In this document: positions 61,418 through 64,000 of the stretch, piece by piece | Layout: each line of letters opens with the position of its first letter | Position numbering within the stretch: the first letter of the stretch is position 1 | NCBI GenBank assembly: GCA_002482965.1 | Contig: DLGZ01000080.1 | Span: forward strand, 64,585-128,584 | DNA from: Verrucomicrobiaceae bacterium UBA7681 | Lineage (GTDB): Bacteria; Verrucomicrobiota; Verrucomicrobiia; Verrucomicrobiales; Verrucomicrobiaceae | Direction of reading: 5' to 3' | Length of the DNA: 64,000 nucleotides | Made by a program: the position numbers and the translations under genes | Notes under the pieces: model-generated | What the model was told of the DNA's origin: nothing | What the model saw: only the letters and a program-made list of their open reading frames with translations | The model's database searches: none

Positions 61418-63187
61418 ATGTCCGCTGCCGTCGTCCGTTCCGTTGCTCTTCCGCCGCCCATTCCCGGTCTGAACCGCCGTATTCGCCAGCCGAAGAAAAA
61501 CATCCCGCAGACCAAGCCGGAACGTGATCAGATCCTGGGCTGGGTGCGTGCCTATGCCGAAGAACAGAAACTGGTCCCCCCGGTGCCGTTGGCAGATCTG
61601 CAGGAGCACACGGATAAAATCGTCGCGATCCACGCCATCGACAAGATCCACCGTGACTACGTCGGCGTGCTGCTCGCCAATGAAACCTGGCGTGAATCCC
61701 TCGCCACCGTGCCCTTTGAAAAGCGTCTCCTGCTGATGCCGAAGTGCCTCCGCGTTGAAAGCAAATGCCCGGCCCCTTTTGATGAGTTCGGCCTGCTCTG
61801 CAAGCAGTGCGGCCTCTGCTCGATCCAGGATTTCCAAAACGAAGCTGAAAAACTCGGCTACGCCGTTCTCGTGGCCGAAGGCAGCGCCATCGTTATGTCG
61901 CTCATCCAGACGGGCAAGATCGAGGCCATCGTGGGCATCTCCTGCCTCGCCGTGCTGGAGCGCACCTTCCCCTACATCGAAGCCGCCGCCATTCCCGCAG
62001 TCGCGGTGCCCTTGCTGCAGGACGACTGCATCGACACCTTGGTCGATATCGACTGGGTCTGGGATTACATCCACCTCACCAGCGACGACAAAACCCGCCG
62101 CCTCAATCTGAACGCGCTGCACGACGAGGTGAAGACCTGGTTCACCATCGAGTCGCTCAACGCACTCATGGGCCCCTCCCGCGGCCACAGCGACGACATC
62201 GCACGCGAGTGGCTCGCCCGTGCCGGCAAACGCTGGCGTCCCTTCCTCACCGTCGCCGCCTATCAGGCCCTGCGCGAAGACCCCGAAGGCCCGATTTCTG
62301 ACACCGTCAAAAAAGCCGCCATCGCCGTCGAAATCTTCCACAAAGCCTCCCTCGTTCACGACGACATCGAAGACGGAGACGCCGAACGCTACGGCGAAAC
62401 CACCCTGCACACTGAGCACGGCATCCCCGTGGCCTTGAACATCGGTGACCTCCTCATCGGTGAAGGCTACCGCCTCCTCGCCGACAATGACGCCGCCGCC
62501 CACATCCGCAGCGCCGCCATCCTCGTCGCCGCTGAAGGCCAGCGCGAACTCTGCATCGGTCAGGGCGCCGAACTCCTCTGGACCCGTCACCCCGTAGCTC
62601 TCAGCAGCACACAGGTGCTCGAAATCTTCCGCAGCAAAACCGCCCCCGCCTTCGAAGTAGCACTCAAAGTCGGTGCCGCCCTCGCCGGCCAGCTCGACGA
62701 ATGCGCCGACGTGCTGCACACTTACAGCGAAAACCTCGGCATCGCCTACCAGATCCGCGATGACCTCGACGATCTCGGCGAAGACTCCGCCGCAGGCAAC
62801 GAATGGAACATGCGCCCCAGCATCGTCCTCTCCCTCCTGCGTGAAAAAGGCAAAGGCGAAGTCAAAGACCAGATGGAAGCCCTCTGGAATGGTGTCGCCA
62901 AAATCAAACCTGACAACGCCACCATCCGTGATTGGGCCCTCGACAGCGGTGCACATGAGAAAGCCATGACGCTCCTCGAAAGCTACAAAGAAGCCTCCAT
63001 CCGCTCCCTCCAGGAAGTCGAACTCCCCAACCTCAAAGGCCTCCTCCGCCGCGTCATCGGCAAGATCTTCAACGAACTCGAGATCAAAGGCTGGTGCCGC
63101 GAATTCGAGCAGCAAAATCTCAATCCCGAACTCCGCGCCGAAGCCGCCAAAGCCGCCGAACACCTCGTGCCGAACGTAGCTTCTTAA
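61418..63187 (+). CDS. Fusion of DUF116-like Cys-rich domain and polyprenyl synthase
   Basis: A 589-residue cytoplasmic protein. The N-terminal half (about residues 90-225) contains CPAPFDEFGLLCKQCGLCS at about 117-136 and LVAEGSAIVMSLIQTGKIEAIVG, matching DUF116-type domains. The C-terminal half is an isoprenyl-diphosphate synthase with both aspartate-rich motifs: D315-D319 in HDDIEDGD and D448 onwards in IRDDLDDLGED, plus GKRWRPFL. It elongates allylic diphosphates to make quinone, carotenoid or undecaprenyl-type chains. The Cys set could bind a metal or iron-sulfur cluster. Alone between long non-coding stretches. Confidence 0.87.
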   Translation: MSAAVVRSVALPPPIPGLNRRIRQPKKNIPQTKPERDQILGWVRAYAEEQKLVPPVPLADLQEHTDKIVAIHAIDKIHRDYVGVLLANETWRESLATVPFEKRLLLMPKCLRVESKCPAPFDEFGLLCKQCGLCSIQDFQNEAEKLGYAVLVAEGSAIVMSLIQTGKIEAIVGISCLAVLERTFPYIEAAAIPAVAVPLLQDDCIDTLVDIDWVWDYIHLTSDDKTRRLNLNALHDEVKTWFTIESLNALMGPSRGHSDDIAREWLARAGKRWRPFLTVAAYQALREDPEGPISDTVKKAAIAVEIFHKASLVHDDIEDGDAERYGETTLHTEHGIPVALNIGDLLIGEGYRLLADNDAAAHIRSAAILVAAEGQRELCIGQGAELLWTRHPVALSSTQVLEIFRSKTAPAFEVALKVGAALAGQLDECADVLHTYSENLGIAYQIRDDLDDLGEDSAAGNEWNMRPSIVLSLLREKGKGEVKDQMEALWNGVAKIKPDNATIRDWALDSGAHEKAMTLLESYKEASIRSLQEVELPNLKGLLRRVIGKIFNELEIKGWCREFEQQNLNPELRAEAAKAAEHLVPNVAS

Positions 63188-63736
63188 ACGGCACGTAACT
63201 ATTCAGGTCCTGTGAAGAGGCCGGATGTGCGCTCCCAAAGTCTTCCCCTCACCCGAGCTTTGACTTCGTCTATCTTCGCCTCGCTACGAAATATGGAGCA
63301 ACGGAGCCTTGGGCGGGGAGAGGAGATTCGCGCTGGAGTGCTTCGAAACTGAATCGGAGCCGCAACGCGTTACTCCTCTCCCCGTCGAGGAGGTGGCTTG
63401 GTAGATGCTTCCTTCGGGGAGAGGCTGGGTGAGGGGGGGGAAGTTGAAGCCGTCGGAAGCAGCACATTTGCCTCGAACACGCTTCCGCCCGCTGTCTCCC
63501 CCGAGGACCTGAATAGTCACAGCGGCACAAGGGCAGGATGCTGGGTTGACCATGAACAATGGCAAAACATCGGACTGTCACGCAGTCGTGTGACCTTTAC
63601 GTCGTTTCTGTCCTTTCCGTCCTTCTGAAGGCATGCTTCGCTTGCGTTGGCCTGTTCATACGTAAGCCTTGAGCAGGGTGTGATTCGCTGGTTTCTGGTG
63701 CTATTTTCACAGGTTGAGCTTCGTTTGAAGCCGACC
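63188..63736. other. Intergenic region containing a nested inverted-repeat element
   Basis: These 549 bp contain no supported gene. About 63245-63436 forms a nested inverted repeat, described separately. The part from about 63570 to 63640 (GTCCTTTCCGTCCTTCTG) and the stretch up to 63736 show nothing recognisable beyond possible upstream control of the sulfatase gene at 63737. Frames through the region are Ser/Arg/Pro-rich and look like by-products of repeats. Confidence 0.55.
63245..63436. repeat. Nested inverted-repeat element (192 bp), possibly MITE-like
   Basis: Outer arms CCCCTCACCC (63245-63254) and GGGTGAGGGG (63427-63436) are perfect complements. Inside them, GGGGAGAGGAG (63315-63325) pairs with CTCCTCTCCCC (63373-63383). 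A second GGGGAGAGG copy occurs near 63417. The whole can fold into a long hairpin with side arms. Non-autonomous mobile or REP-type elements look like this; no target-site duplication was identified. Confidence 0.5.
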
Positions 63737-64000
63737 ATGAAGTTGCTCAGTCTCTGCTCCGCATACCTGCTCGTCACTCCACTCATCCACGCCGCCGACT
63801 CGCGGCCCAACGTACTCTTCATCGCCATCGATGATCAAAACGACTGGATCGGCTGCATGGGCGGGCATCCGCAGGTGAAGACGCCGTCGATCGATGCTCT
63901 GGCAAAACGCGGCACCCTCTTCTCCAGCGCCCACTGCCAGGCCCCCTTGTGCAATCCATCGCGTAGTTCCTTGCTCACCGGCCTCCGCCCCTCCAGCACC
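63737..64000 (+). CDS. Secreted sulfatase (3' end outside window)
   Basis: The first 88 codons of a Cys-type sulfatase. Signal peptide MKLLSLCSAYLLVTPLIHA, metal-binding RPNVLFIAIDDQNDWIGC, and active-site C72 in CNPSRSSLLTGLRPSS (C-x-P-x-R). The layout and CNPSRSS motif match the iduronate-2-sulfatase-like type, as at 37158. The open frame runs past the window edge, so length and downstream neighbours are unknown. It follows the repeat-rich intergenic stretch and is another enzyme for sulfated glycans. Confidence 0.9.
   Translation, partial: MKLLSLCSAYLLVTPLIHAADSRPNVLFIAIDDQNDWIGCMGGHPQVKTPSIDALAKRGTLFSSAHCQAPLCNPSRSSLLTGLRPSST

Noticed and set aside
61358..63163. 601-codon open frame on the minus strand
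   Set aside because: It lies opposite the well-supported DUF116/polyprenyl synthase gene. Its translation is Glu/Gly/Phe-rich without domains, a usual by-product of GC-rich codon use.
1..64000. CRISPR array, prophage or IS transposase
   Set aside because: No regularly spaced repeats, integrase, capsid or transposase-like product was seen anywhere in the window.

Overview
The window looks like a chromosomal segment of a Verrucomicrobium, probably Verrucomicrobiaceae and Prosthecobacter-like. This is inferred from its gene content: many secreted sialidase-like beta-propellers, Cys-type sulfatases, a sialate O-acetylesterase, FAD_oxidored-type flavoproteins, a ThuA/PVC-type haem dehydrogenase, GntR-headed LacI-type regulators and weak Shine-Dalgarno signals. 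No rRNA gene is present to settle the taxonomy. Base composition is GC-rich and fairly even, except for a lower-GC patch around 5.4-6.9 kb.

Layout. 1-5279: housekeeping genes (guaB end, guaA, tmk, a secreted protein, a holB-like clamp-loader gene). 5399-6778: two unrecognised minus-strand genes with AT-rich flanks. 6966-12689: a GntR/LacI-type repressor divergent from a RraA-family gene, two sialidase-like proteins and a parallel beta-helix protein. 12878-14325: a run of six very small membrane or lipoprotein genes of stress type, ended by a strong hairpin and followed by three signalling genes (hybrid kinase, REC-kinase, NtrC-type sigma-54 activator; 14429-19142). 19255-19785: two small minus-strand lipoproteins. 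20107-25543: two GH33-like sialidases, a glycerophosphodiesterase and a sialidase-like/esterase fusion. 25632-29858: a phosphatase, then an ArsR regulator divergent from an old-yellow-enzyme/LLM-flavin/aldo-keto reductase operon. 29938-33522: a large TIR/beta-propeller protein. 33643-42104: sialate O-acetylesterase, two sulfatases, a GH32 tail remnant, a glycosidase-like Tat protein and a FAD oxidoreductase. 42146-43705: ilvA. 43824-50412: a tightly packed operon of a sialidase-like/FAD-oxidoreductase fusion, a hydrolase and another FAD oxidoreductase. 50417-56254 (minus): a NarL-type two-component system followed by a ThuA/PVC haem dehydrogenase. 56312-56385: tRNA-Gly(CCC). 56448-59376 (minus): lipoprotein, duplicated SPFH/flotillin-like protein and membrane PH-like protein. 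59377-60122: a gene-free stretch with a highly structured RNA-like segment. 60123-63187: a Sel1-repeat protein and a DUF116-polyprenyl synthase fusion. 63737-end: another sulfatase, cut by the window.

How it fits together. The dominant theme is extracellular breakdown of sulfated, acetylated, sialic-acid-bearing or similar glycans. Sulfatases and esterases remove decorations, sialidase-like propellers cleave terminal sugars, and secreted FAD oxidoreductases probably oxidise sugar units. The substrate is inferred, not shown. The most unusual items are the sialidase-like/FAD-oxidoreductase fusion, the sialidase-like/esterase fusion, the TIR-propeller protein, the structured RNA candidate at about 59.6-59.9 kb, the possible sigma-54 control of the small membrane-protein cluster and the GH32 remnant.
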